Of a stretch of 27,082 nucleotides of DNA, positions 8,001-14,476 are shown one piece after another. The notes under the pieces are model-generated. The model did no database searches and was not told where the DNA came from. It was given only the letters and a program-made list of their open reading frames with translations. Source of the stretch: an uncultured Oscillospiraceae bacterium (GTDB lineage Bacteria; Bacillota; Clostridia; Oscillospirales; Acutalibacteraceae); assembly GCA_900543395.1 (NCBI GenBank), contig UQQT01000031.1:1-27082 (forward strand), read 5' to 3'. The first letter of the stretch is position 1; each line of letters opens with the position of its first letter. The translations under genes were made by a program, and so were the position numbers.

Positions 8001-8615
8001 GACGTAACAGCTATCAGAGGTCAGTTCAAAACCCTGATGCCCGAACTCGGAATCGACATAGTATTCCAGGGTCACGACCACGTTTATTTAAGAACGAACG
8101 CTCTTAACGACAACAAAATCGCTTCGAACGGCTACAAGGGTACGACAATTTACGACGACGGTGCATACAAGACCATGGAAGATCCCAAGGGCACGATTTA
8201 TATTATAAGCGGTACCGCGGGAAGCAAGCATTATCCCGACCTCGGCGACGGCGAATCCGGCAAGGGGTTCCCCACCGCAGAAAAAATTTACAAGACCGAG
8301 AAATCTATATTCTCCAAAATCGTAGTTGACGGCGATATGCTCTACTTCGACGCGTTCACCGTAGACGGAAAGACGACAAAGAACATCGACTCATTCGCAA
8401 TCAAAAAGACCAAACCCGAGTATATCAAGGGCGACGTAAATCTTGACGGAACCGTAAATGCGGCGGACGCCAGACTCGCGCTGAGAAACGCGGCAAAGAT
8501 CGAAAATCTTTCAGCACTCTCGATCAAGGCGGGCGACCTTGACGGCGACGGGGTTATCACCGCGGCGGAGGCTCGTACGATACTCAGAGTTGCGGCAAAG
8601 CTCGAACATTTCTAA
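5055..8615 (+). CDS. Secreted double metallophosphoesterase (MPE plus purple-acid-phosphatase-like) with C-terminal dockerin-like module
   Basis: A 1186-aa exported protein. Signal peptide about 1-36. First calcineurin-like phosphoesterase, about 42-320, with metal ligands visible as SDVH (49-52), GDLS (107-110), GNHD (141-144), H260 and GHSH (300-303). A mostly helical linker follows, about 370-670. Next come a PAP-type fibronectin-like domain (about 690-815, ending near GVTYYYRVGD) and a second phosphoesterase (HTGD near 820, NTGDIVDHG near 856, SGNHEGYG near 890, HKG near 970, QGHDHVY near 1005). The last 60 residues are dockerin-like, with two Ca2+-loop repeats (GDVNLDGTVNAADAR and GDLDGDGVITAAEAR). 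AGGAGG at 5042-5047 sets the start. It is first in the cluster; the next gene begins 23 bp later. It probably cleaves phosphate monoesters or diesters outside the cell. Substrate unknown; two full catalytic sites in one chain are unusual. Confidence 0.88.
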   Translation: MSAPTSKAKLPSKIIALVLSLMMILTAMPLSFVASADNGSGVLTLPSISDVHYVADFNRGNYNDAYMSWAHANNKHAKQMDSLLDSALAAVEEHAKQNGMKYLLLAGDLSANGELSNHEALAKRLEQFEKDTGIQVIVTNGNHDINNSNASTFMNGKEEDTMKTTPEQFKRTYKNLGWDLAYHTYTPSKGKAGMLSYSVKLDGGYRLIVMDAGKYSKDNTEKQKDEHETGGNITDGLMNWILAECADAKANGETVIGMTHWDLSPQSYFQGYVLQGFVMDNWEQVSDKLADAGMHWVFTGHSHCNDISSTYSDSGEAIYSIMTCSIVEFPHMFRETTFTKNGGSVKADFNVYDADCVKPVTDSDGVTYAVPYRESASLNNQYYDLDLAQYVTNIVMRLINEKVVPGIKENGSLIDYIQKSFNLDLQSKLNDLIGGGITIAGIAVFNGKNIMNLVRDISTQLEKNYLKDTTKLRDIVYNAVNAILNEPISEETSNKFASKYGFGSGDKAGTLGDAAKNVLVYMYEGNEDISDDEFMLDVLAQCDDGSLTDKLLDIIVKDLLHGVIMDELLSNIEINLETVLGLDKSSTLGGYFDYAISGILGILGSDKSAMGIINMLLSKGIVKQYGTSVDEIVTNLRNTYIDQPRKRSVGWSLRNILGSMVTDEVPQVNGDNNVSYTYSGPVAVEATSENMRKPSEVTVTFGKDTKTQANINWYTKYSVTGTDIEIYEEGGNVKFTGKNYVDDGIDAKKITEQTTRTFPGIDVGVFGIFDHALTTQRHTVKLSGLEPGVTYYYRVGDASRDWWSETGTISTADGSNKVTFIHTGDPQASSPNEYNEWYDTLAAANSLADYDFILNTGDIVDHGNNLKQWQWALDYGASDEIMNTFFVPASGNHEGYGQNATVKNFYIDSAPEQDTTTGVYYSFDYNNIHVAVLNTNDLNDKDALTDKQIDWLKKDMNSSSAQWKFVAIHKGVYTNGTHYNDDDVTAIRGQFKTLMPELGIDIVFQGHDHVYLRTNALNDNKIASNGYKGTTIYDDGAYKTMEDPKGTIYIISGTAGSKHYPDLGDGESGKGFPTAEKIYKTEKSIFSKIVVDGDMLYFDAFTVDGKTTKNIDSFAIKKTKPEYIKGDVNLDGTVNAADARLALRNAAKIENLSALSIKAGDLDGDGVITAAEARTILRVAAKLEHF

Positions 8616-8638
8616 ACCGAAAAAAGGAGTAACGGCAC

Positions 8639-10261
8639 ATGAAAAAACATTTTAAAAAGATTCTCGCCGTCGTTCTCTGTTTCGCAATGCTTCTTCCTCT
8701 CGCTCCTGCGGCATTCGCGGCGGAGTACGAGAACGATTACATTATCGCGGAATCCGACGGCACAAAGAACGTAAACAAGATCACAAAGGGATTTTACAAC
8801 GCGGTCGACAAGCTCATTAAGGTTCTTGTCAAGGCTATAAATCTCCTCGTTCCCGCTCCCAAGTCATGGGAAAGCTCGGACAGCTATTCGTCCGACGGCT
8901 TTATGGCAGGCAGTTCCGAATTCTTAAGCGAACCCGCCGAGGGCGCGCAGTGGTCGCTCGGCTACGGCGAAGCTTCGCTCCTTGAGGGTCAGAACATCAT
9001 GGACGGCAAACACTACGTTGCAGGCTCTCTCTCCGTTAAGGATAAGCTTGTTACGAGCGTAGCGGATGACCTTAAAGTAAGAACAATCGCTCTCGATGAC
9101 TCGAGCTCAAGAGGAATCACCGTATTCGCAGTTATCGACGGCTACGGAATGTCTCTTACCGACGTAAGAGGAATCCGTCTCTCTCTTGCGGATTACTGCA
9201 AGGAAATGAACATTACGAGTCTTAATATATCCGTTCTTCATCAGCACAGCGCGGTCGACACGTTCGGCATGAACGGCCCCCTTCTCAAGGAGCTGGGCAA
9301 CGGATTCAGAAACATCTCGGGCAAGGCTCCCGTTAACGGTCAGAATAAAGAATACATGGAGAACCTTTATAAGGTAACGGGCGACACCGTAAAGGCCGCC
9401 GTCGAGTCCATGAAAACCGGCAAACTCTACTATGCGGAGCTTGATATGACCGAGTATGTAAAGGATAAGAGACCTCCCTACGTTCTCGACACCAACTTCG
9501 ACCGTTTCCGTTTCGTTCCCGACGACGGAAGCAGGGGTACCGTATTCTCGACCTCTCCCATCCACTGCGTAGGCTTCGGAGCAGGCGGAACCGACGTTAC
9601 CGGCGACTATCCTTATTATATGGAGCAGGCTGTAAACGAGATGGGATATAACTTCCTTCTCATCCTCGACGCGGAGCAGGGCACCACTCAGGTTCATCCC
9701 AAGGAGTGCGAAGGACTTGAAAGACCCGAAAACATTAAGGTTTACGGCGAGGTTCTTGCGAACGTTCTTATGCAGAACGCGGACGAAAACGAAGTCGCTC
9801 CCCTTCTCAATATAAGAAATAAGGAAGTTAAGTTCTCTATCGACAACCCGATTCTTACATTCGCGGGCAAAATGGGACTTGTAACGAACAAGGTTCTCAA
9901 CGACAACGGCAAGCTTTCCGTTCTCTCCGAGATAGGCTACATGGAGATAGGAAACGACCTCGCGGTTGCTCTCGTTCCCGGCGAGCTTGCGGCGGAGATC
10001 GCATACGGCGGATTCCTCACAGCCGAGACTTCGTGGACAAATACCGACTGGACGAAGCCCACTCTTCAGGAAATCACGGGCGACAGACACATGCTCGTAT
10101 TCGGACTGATGAACGACCAGATAGGCTACATCATCCCCGGCAACGACTTCATGTCGGTAATTTATCCTGCGAACAAATCGCTCGAGCTTGTTTCGCTCGG
10201 CGATCAGGCTGCGGCACAGCTGACCGATTACTACGCAGAGCTTGTTGCAGAGTGCAAATAA
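8639..10261 (+). CDS. Secreted neutral/alkaline ceramidase-like protein
   Basis: A 540-aa exported protein. Signal peptide 1-28 (ends PAAFA-AEY). A short amphipathic helical segment lies at about 48-72 (FYNAVDKLIKVLVKAINLLV). From about residue 100 it follows the N-terminal domain of neutral/alkaline non-lysosomal ceramidases: WSLGYGEASLLEG, then GITVFAVIDGYGMSLTDVR, then SVLHQHSAVDTFG near 198-210, where ceramidases have a THTHS zinc-binding stretch. The late motif MEIGNDLAVALVPGELAAEI also fits. True ceramidases hydrolyse the amide of ceramide to sphingosine and fatty acid with one zinc ion. Many bacterial relatives have unknown substrates, so only the fold is claimed firmly. The ribosome binding site AAAGGAG is just upstream, and the 23-bp gap to the phosphoesterase gene suggests cotranscription. 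Confidence 0.65.
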   Translation: MKKHFKKILAVVLCFAMLLPLAPAAFAAEYENDYIIAESDGTKNVNKITKGFYNAVDKLIKVLVKAINLLVPAPKSWESSDSYSSDGFMAGSSEFLSEPAEGAQWSLGYGEASLLEGQNIMDGKHYVAGSLSVKDKLVTSVADDLKVRTIALDDSSSRGITVFAVIDGYGMSLTDVRGIRLSLADYCKEMNITSLNISVLHQHSAVDTFGMNGPLLKELGNGFRNISGKAPVNGQNKEYMENLYKVTGDTVKAAVESMKTGKLYYAELDMTEYVKDKRPPYVLDTNFDRFRFVPDDGSRGTVFSTSPIHCVGFGAGGTDVTGDYPYYMEQAVNEMGYNFLLILDAEQGTTQVHPKECEGLERPENIKVYGEVLANVLMQNADENEVAPLLNIRNKEVKFSIDNPILTFAGKMGLVTNKVLNDNGKLSVLSEIGYMEIGNDLAVALVPGELAAEIAYGGFLTAETSWTNTDWTKPTLQEITGDRHMLVFGLMNDQIGYIIPGNDFMSVIYPANKSLELVSLGDQAAAQLTDYYAELVAECK

Positions 10262-10286
10262 AACAATAAAAGCAGAGGATTAAAAA

Positions 10287-10409
10287 ATGTGGATTGAGCT
10301 TATACATCTTTTTATGCATATACTTATTCTCCTCATGCGTTTCGGAATAATCAACACCGACGAGCTTGTTTCAAAGCTTGAAAATTACGCAAACGGACTT
10401 AAAAAATAA
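10287..10409 (+). CDS. 40-aa single-span membrane peptide
   Basis: A short open frame with a good ribosome binding site (AGAGGA, 10274-10279, 7 nt from the ATG), 25 bp after the ceramidase-like gene. Residues 1-20 are strongly hydrophobic (MWIELIHLFMHILILLMRFG), followed by a polar tail (INTDELVSKLENYANGLKK). It is followed directly by a terminator, so it would be the last gene of the phosphoesterase-ceramidase unit. Spacing, ribosome binding site and composition argue that it is translated. I recognise no family; roles such as a membrane adaptor or regulator of the exported enzymes are guesses. Confidence 0.55.
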   Translation: MWIELIHLFMHILILLMRFGIINTDELVSKLENYANGLKK

Positions 10410-10422
10410 GTTATGAAAACTG

Positions 10423-10455
10423 CGGGGTCTGCGGTATTCGCAGTCCCCGTTCTCA
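10423..10455 (+). terminator. Terminator after the 40-aa peptide gene
   Basis: An 11-bp stem with one mismatch (CGGGGTCTGCG at 10423-10433 with 10439-10449) and a 5-nt loop, followed by TTCTCATTATAT. The T-run is modest, so partial read-through into the downstream genes is possible. Confidence 0.6.
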
Positions 10456-10479
10456 TTATATAAGGATAATATATATAAT

Positions 10480-10668
10480 ATGATAATACCCGATTTTACA
10501 AAAAACGAAGCAAACAAGACTCTCATGTACTTTTCGCTTGACGAAAAAAAGGCGAACGAACTCATGGATTCGCTCGAAAAATTTTATTCGGGATATTCTG
10601 AAATGAAGCCGGAGACCGTCGACGGCAAAAAGTACATACGCGTAAGTATTGACTATACGGATTTTTAG
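10480..10668 (+). CDS. 62-aa small protein upstream of the PI-PLC-like gene
   Basis: A charged soluble-looking protein, no signal peptide or membrane segment, with a helical middle (EKKANELMDSLEKFYSGYSE) and a possible beta end (KKYIRVSIDYTDF). Its stop is 9 bp before the start of the PI-PLC-like gene, and its last codons contain the ribosome binding site (TAGGAGA) of that gene, suggesting coupled translation. Its own ribosome binding site is poor (AAGGA about 13 nt upstream), so the exact start is uncertain; an ATG at 10525-10527 is an alternative. No family recognised. Confidence 0.5.
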   Translation: MIIPDFTKNEANKTLMYFSLDEKKANELMDSLEKFYSGYSEMKPETVDGKKYIRVSIDYTDF

Positions 10669-10677
10669 GAGATATAA

Positions 10678-11805
10678 ATGAAGATTTTAAGATTTCTGGC
10701 GGCAATTTTTACCGTGCTTTTCGCCGTTCCCTCCGTATTTGCCGAGGCGAAAAAGGAGATAAACGAAAATTACGAGTATCAGAATACGCATCTTGCTAAA
10801 CTCGAAGAATTCTATTCGGACTACACGCCTGCGGATGAAAACTCGTTCTGCGCGTTCGACCTTGACGAGGCGATCGACGGCGGAGTTAAATTCAACGAGG
10901 TATCGTTCATTGCGACTCATAACAGCTATGAGCGTCAGGGATGCGACGCATATAAAAAGGTATATAGTAAATTAAGCGCTCTCACGTTCGGAATCGCATC
11001 CGAATCGCGCCCCGAATTTGAAAACGAGAATCTGACAGACCAGTTTGAAACCGGAATCAGAAGCATTGAACTCGACGTTGAGACAAAGGATGAAAACGGA
11101 GACGTAAGCTTTGTTGTTTCGCATAAGCCCGGAGTCGAAATACGTTCGACATGCTACGACTTCGAAAAGGCGTTGACGGAGATTAAAATGTGGTCGGATC
11201 ATAACCCGAAGCATCTCCCGATTACGATTATAATAGAGCCGAAAAAGGACGTTCCGTTCTACTCGGGACTTAAAAACTTCAACGTCGGCTACGCGCAGAA
11301 GCTCGACGAGGTTATAAGAAAAACACTCGGCGATACACTGCTCACACCGGCGGATATGATGGGCAGTTATGCGTCGTTTAAAGAGATGAGAGAAAACAAC
11401 GGCTGGCTCACGCTCGAAGAAACGCTCGGCAGAGTAATGGTTCTGCTCCACGATACGACGATAACGGAAAAATATATCGCCCTCGACAAGAGCATTAAAA
11501 CGCAGGCGATGTTCCCGATGTTAAGAGCCGACGACGCAGACAGAGACTGCGCCTCGTTCCTGCTTATCAATAAGGCGAACGACGCGCTCAAAAATTCGCA
11601 GAAAATCATTTATGATAAGAAGCTCATTGTCAGAACGAGAACCGATAATTTCTACACAAAGGAAAAGGACTGCGACAGAGAAACCGCGATTAAAAGCGGA
11701 GCGAATATTATTTCGACCGACCACCCCGTGTTTAATAACGAACGCGAATACGATTACGCGGTGACGTTCGACGGGGGTTATACCGTCGCTCTCAATACAA
11801 AATAA
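10678..11805 (+). CDS. Secreted PI-PLC-like phosphodiesterase (Ca2+-dependent PI-PLC1 type)
   Basis: A 375-aa exported protein with a signal peptide at about 1-22 (ends VPSVFA-EAK). The PLC-like TIM-barrel core starts near residue 74 with FNEVSFIATHNSYE, where the His near 81 matches the first catalytic His of the PI-PLC X-type fold. It continues with QFETGIRSIELDVE (about 122-135), SHKPG near 148 (second His candidate) and ITIIIEPKKD (about 182-191). The pattern is close to the bacterial Ca2+-dependent phosphoinositide-specific PLC group (Streptomyces PI-PLC1-like). These enzymes cleave phosphatidylinositol to diacylglycerol and inositol phosphate; the exact substrate here is not shown. Translation appears coupled to the 62-aa gene just upstream. 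Terminator at 11822-11857. Confidence 0.75.
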   Translation: MKILRFLAAIFTVLFAVPSVFAEAKKEINENYEYQNTHLAKLEEFYSDYTPADENSFCAFDLDEAIDGGVKFNEVSFIATHNSYERQGCDAYKKVYSKLSALTFGIASESRPEFENENLTDQFETGIRSIELDVETKDENGDVSFVVSHKPGVEIRSTCYDFEKALTEIKMWSDHNPKHLPITIIIEPKKDVPFYSGLKNFNVGYAQKLDEVIRKTLGDTLLTPADMMGSYASFKEMRENNGWLTLEETLGRVMVLLHDTTITEKYIALDKSIKTQAMFPMLRADDADRDCASFLLINKANDALKNSQKIIYDKKLIVRTRTDNFYTKEKDCDRETAIKSGANIISTDHPVFNNEREYDYAVTFDGGYTVALNTK

Positions 11806-11821
11806 CGGGATATAAAAAGAC

Positions 11822-11857
11822 AACGGGACTTTGTGAAAACGAAGCCCCGTTTTTTTA
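11822..11857 (+). terminator. Terminator of the PI-PLC-like gene
   Basis: AACGGGACTT (from 11822) pairs with GAAGCCCCGTT (11841-11851) with one mismatch, followed by T7. Plus-strand polarity. Confidence 0.8.
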
Positions 11858-11926
11858 ATGTAAACATTATTATACAACAGCATGCAACATTTAAAACTTT
11901 ATAAGAGACAAAAGTCAGTGTTAATG

Positions 11927-12033
11927 ACATTTTATTAATCATTATAATGAAATGTAAAAACAGATCGAAACAACACATAATTATTATTTAAGCAATTTTG
12001 GTATTTTTAAAATTATACCGTTAAATAATAATT
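11927..12033. repeat. Two consecutive AT-rich hairpins in an intergenic region
   Basis: The first hairpin pairs ACATTTTATT (11927-11936) with AATGAAATGT (11946-11955). The second is a perfect 13-bp inverted repeat, AATTATTATTTAA (11979-11991) and TTAAATAATAATT (12021-12033), enclosing an inner GGTAT/ATACC stem (12000-12004 with 12015-12019). No coding sequence or terminator T-run goes with them. They could be a small mobile palindrome or a protein-binding site. Confidence 0.45.
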
Positions 12034-12115
12034 CTTGCTCTCACAGTTCAAAGCTTGTTATCCGCTGCCCGCCGTACACTGTTCACTGCAATAATTTATA
12101 TAAGTAAATTATTGT
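12034..12115. repeat. Intergenic repeat with CAATAATTTA hairpin
   Basis: It contains CGCTGCCCGCCGTACACTG and TTCACTGCA tracts, then CAATAATTTA (12089-12098) facing TAAATTATTG (12105-12114). The same ingredients (CAGCGGACAGCAGGCAGTG, then CAATAATTTAC facing GTAAATTATTG) recur at 21525-21650, so this is a dispersed repeat family. With the stretch at 11860-12033, it fills the gene-free interval between the PI-PLC-like and ketopantoate-reductase genes. Confidence 0.5.
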
Positions 12116-12128
12116 TCATTTCGGACTA

Positions 12129-12157
12129 TTGTTTTATTTATTAAATAATGTTACAAT
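12129..12157 (+). promoter_or_regulatory. Promoter of the ketopantoate-reductase-like gene
   Basis: TTGTTT (12129-12134), a 17-bp spacer, TACAAT (12152-12157), about 30 bp before the start codon. Confidence 0.55.
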
Positions 12158-12187
12158 CTATAAAAAGCAAAAGGGGCTGGAGTCGTT

Positions 12188-13204
12188 ATGAAAATATTAA
12201 TTTCCGGTGCGGGGGCAATCGGCGGATGCGTCGGCGTTTTGTTAAAAAACGCGGGACTTGACGTACGTATTATGTGTCACAGCGAGAAAACGAAATCGAT
12301 TATCGAGGAAAAAGGGTTTTATCTGCACGGCGCGAAGGGCGAGCGTCACGCGGATTTTGTGTGTTATCTCGACTCCGCCGTTCCGGATGAAAAATTCGAT
12401 ATTATAATGATTGCGACGAAATACCTTGCGATGAAGGAGGCCGCCGAAAAAACGATCGGGCTTTTGAAGGATGACGGCGTTATGATAGGCATGCAGAACG
12501 GAATCTGCTCCGACGAGCTTGCCGAAATTGCCGGCAGAAGCAGAACCGTAGGCTGTATGATAGGCTTCGGCGCGACAAGAAACGACGTGAACGACGTAAC
12601 CATGACGAGTCTGGGCGAATTCTACGTCGGAATGGCGGACAGCTCTCACCCTCCGATTCTCGACAAGGTGCGAGATATTCTGGGCAAGGTTCTGCCGACA
12701 AAAACAACCGACAACATTACGGCAAGACAGTATTCGAAGCTCATAATAAATTCGTGCATAAACGCTGTCGCCGCAATATCGGGTCAGACTCTCGGCGTTA
12801 TTTTGGACGACGGCAGGGCGCGTTCGCTGTTTCTGAAAATTGCGAGAGAGGGAATGTACGTAGCCAAGGCAATGGGATTAAAGGTTCCGAAATACGGTGC
12901 GCTTCTTGACTATAATTTATTGATGCTCGGCGACAATAAAATTTACAATTCTCTTTGCAAGGGTGTGGTTTTGCTTGTCGGAAAGTCGAAATACTCGTCC
13001 GTCAAGCCGTCGACGCTTCAGTCGCTCGAACGCGGAGAAAAGACGGAAATAGATATTTTCAACGGCTATTTTTCACGTATGGGCAAAAAATACAACGTAA
13101 AAACGCCCGTAAACGACCTGCTTTATACAATGATTAAGCAGATAGAATCGGGTGAACGTCCCATAACTCCCGATAATTTAGAGGAATTCAGAGGACTTAT
13201 TTAG
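12188..13204 (+). CDS. panE: 2-dehydropantoate 2-reductase family protein (ketopantoate reductase)
   Basis: A 338-aa cytosolic protein of the ApbA/PanE family, which reduces ketopantoate to pantoate with NADPH on the route to pantothenate and CoA. The N-terminal Rossmann motif is MKILISGAGAIGGCVG (1-16). The substrate-domain motifs MIATKYLAMKEA (near 76) and MQNGICSDELAE (near 100) follow, with the conserved Lys-Asn region KLIINSCINAVAA near 181-193. The C-terminal helical domain is longer than in E. coli PanE (about 303 aa), and several paralogous families share this fold, so the pantoate assignment is probable, not certain. A good ribosome binding site (AAGGGG/GGAG at 12171-12182) supports the start. 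It is its own transcription unit; the next promoter lies 30 bp after its stop. Confidence 0.72.
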   Translation: MKILISGAGAIGGCVGVLLKNAGLDVRIMCHSEKTKSIIEEKGFYLHGAKGERHADFVCYLDSAVPDEKFDIIMIATKYLAMKEAAEKTIGLLKDDGVMIGMQNGICSDELAEIAGRSRTVGCMIGFGATRNDVNDVTMTSLGEFYVGMADSSHPPILDKVRDILGKVLPTKTTDNITARQYSKLIINSCINAVAAISGQTLGVILDDGRARSLFLKIAREGMYVAKAMGLKVPKYGALLDYNLLMLGDNKIYNSLCKGVVLLVGKSKYSSVKPSTLQSLERGEKTEIDIFNGYFSRMGKKYNVKTPVNDLLYTMIKQIESGERPITPDNLEEFRGLI

Positions 13205-13233
13205 AAAATATACATAAGTTCATTTTTTTTCTA

Positions 13234-13262
13234 TTGACAACGTGTTTTTTATATGTTAATGT
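13234..13262 (+). promoter_or_regulatory. Promoter of the dapA-lysA operon
   Basis: TTGACA (13234-13239), a 17-bp spacer, TAATGT (13257-13262), just upstream of the lysine riboswitch. The -35 is exact and the -10 weak. Confidence 0.65.
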
Positions 13263-13265
13263 AAA

Positions 13266-13435
13266 GATGATAGAGGCGCGTTTAGCGATTAGTAATATCG
13301 GAAGCTGTAAGACCGGCCGGGTCGATGTCCGATACGAAAGGCGCGGACGCCGAGGGGACTTCACGGCACGGAGTCTGCCGGTTTGGCAAAATAAGATTTG
13401 TCCGACTGTCGCTTAAACTGCGGAGAGCTATCTGA
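13266..13435 (+). promoter_or_regulatory. Lysine riboswitch (L box)
   Basis: The segment has the L-box order. It opens with GATGATAGAGGCGCG and AGTAA, then has GAAAGGCGCGGACGCCGAGG in the middle, GACTGTCGC further on, and closes with CTGCGGAGAGCTATC, whose end pairs back to the opening GATAG. The terminator at 13460-13489 follows within about 25 bp and dapA comes next. In this class, lysine binding stabilises a form that lets the terminator fold, shutting off lysine/DAP synthesis genes. Recognition is by eye from conserved blocks. Confidence 0.88.
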
Positions 13436-13459
13436 TACCGTTTTATTTTTCGGGTATTC

Positions 13460-13489
13460 GGCGAACCGCATTTACGGTTCGCCTTTTTT
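13460..13489 (+). terminator. Lysine-riboswitch-controlled terminator
   Basis: A perfect 9-bp stem (GGCGAACCG 13460-13468 with 13475-13483), a 6-nt loop and T6. It lies between the L box and dapA, as expected for the expression platform. Confidence 0.88.
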
Positions 13490-13554
13490 GTCTGCCGTAA
13501 ATGCATAAAAGCGAGACTATCACATAATTTATTAAAGTTAAGGAGTTATGCGTA

Positions 13555-14457
13555 ATGTCAGAAAATTTTACAAAAAAGAGAGTATTCACAGGCGCTGCAA
13601 CCGCGCTTATCACACCGTTCACCGAGGACGGCATTAATTATCCCCAGTTCGAAAGACTCATAAATTGGCAGATAGAAAGCGGAATCGACGCACTCGTTAT
13701 CTGCGGAACCTCGGGCGAGGCGTCGACAATGAGCGACGACGAACACCGCGACGCCATTCGCTTTGCAGTTAAGACCGCGGCTCACAGAGTTCCGATTATA
13801 GCAGGTACCGGAAGCAACGATTTGTCATACGCTCTCGACCTCGTTGACTGCGCATGCGGCGCGGGCGCCGACGCGGTTCTCGCCGTCACGCCTTATTACA
13901 ACAAGGCAACGCAGAACGGACTTATCAAAATGTACAACGCGATTGCGGACAGAAGCACCGTTCCCGTAATTTTGTACAACGTACCCTCGCGCACGGGCGT
14001 AAACATTGAACCTGCAACGTACGAGGCTCTTGCGGAGCATGAAAACATCGTCGGAATTAAAGAGGCGAACGGAAACATGTCGAAAATCGTCGAGACTATG
14101 GCGAGAGTTCACGGCAGACTCGATTTGTATTCGGGCAACGACGACCAGATAGTTCCGCTCATGGCTTTAGGCGGAGTCGGATGCATTTCCGTTCTGTCGA
14201 ATCTCCTCCCCGGCGAAACGTCGAAGCTGTGTCACTCGTTCCTCGACGGCGACATAGAGACCGCGAGAAACATGCAGTATAAATATCACGACCTTATTGA
14301 CGCGCTTTTCTGCGAGGTCAACCCAATTCCCGTTAAGGCGGCAATGTCGGCAATGGGCTTTTGCGACAATATTTTAAGACTTCCTCTTACCGAGATGGAA
14401 TCCTCTCATGCCGAAAAGCTTTATGCTCTGATGAGAGAGCAGGGTATAAACGTCTGA
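13555..14457 (+). CDS. dapA: 4-hydroxy-tetrahydrodipicolinate synthase
   Basis: A 300-aa cytosolic TIM-barrel aldolase that condenses pyruvate and aspartate semialdehyde, the first committed step of the DAP/lysine pathway. Conserved residues are visible: GTSGE (51-55, catalytic Thr), Tyr141 in ILYNVPSRTG (139-148, with the substrate-binding Arg) and the Schiff-base Lys169 in GIKEANG (167-173). Length is normal for the family. The ATG at 13555 is set by AAGGAG (13540-13545); an ATG seven bases upstream is out of frame. It is the first gene of an operon with lysA (19-bp gap) under an L-box riboswitch. Confidence 0.95.
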   Translation: MSENFTKKRVFTGAATALITPFTEDGINYPQFERLINWQIESGIDALVICGTSGEASTMSDDEHRDAIRFAVKTAAHRVPIIAGTGSNDLSYALDLVDCACGAGADAVLAVTPYYNKATQNGLIKMYNAIADRSTVPVILYNVPSRTGVNIEPATYEALAEHENIVGIKEANGNMSKIVETMARVHGRLDLYSGNDDQIVPLMALGGVGCISVLSNLLPGETSKLCHSFLDGDIETARNMQYKYHDLIDALFCEVNPIPVKAAMSAMGFCDNILRLPLTEMESSHAEKLYALMREQGINV

Positions 14458-14476
14458 AATTAAGGGGGAGAGAACA

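Noticed and set aside
9107..10090. Long 327-codon minus-strand open frame inside the ceramidase-like gene
   Set aside because: It is antisense to a well-supported gene, has no recognisable domain or ribosome binding site, and reflects the GC-skewed codon use of the real gene.
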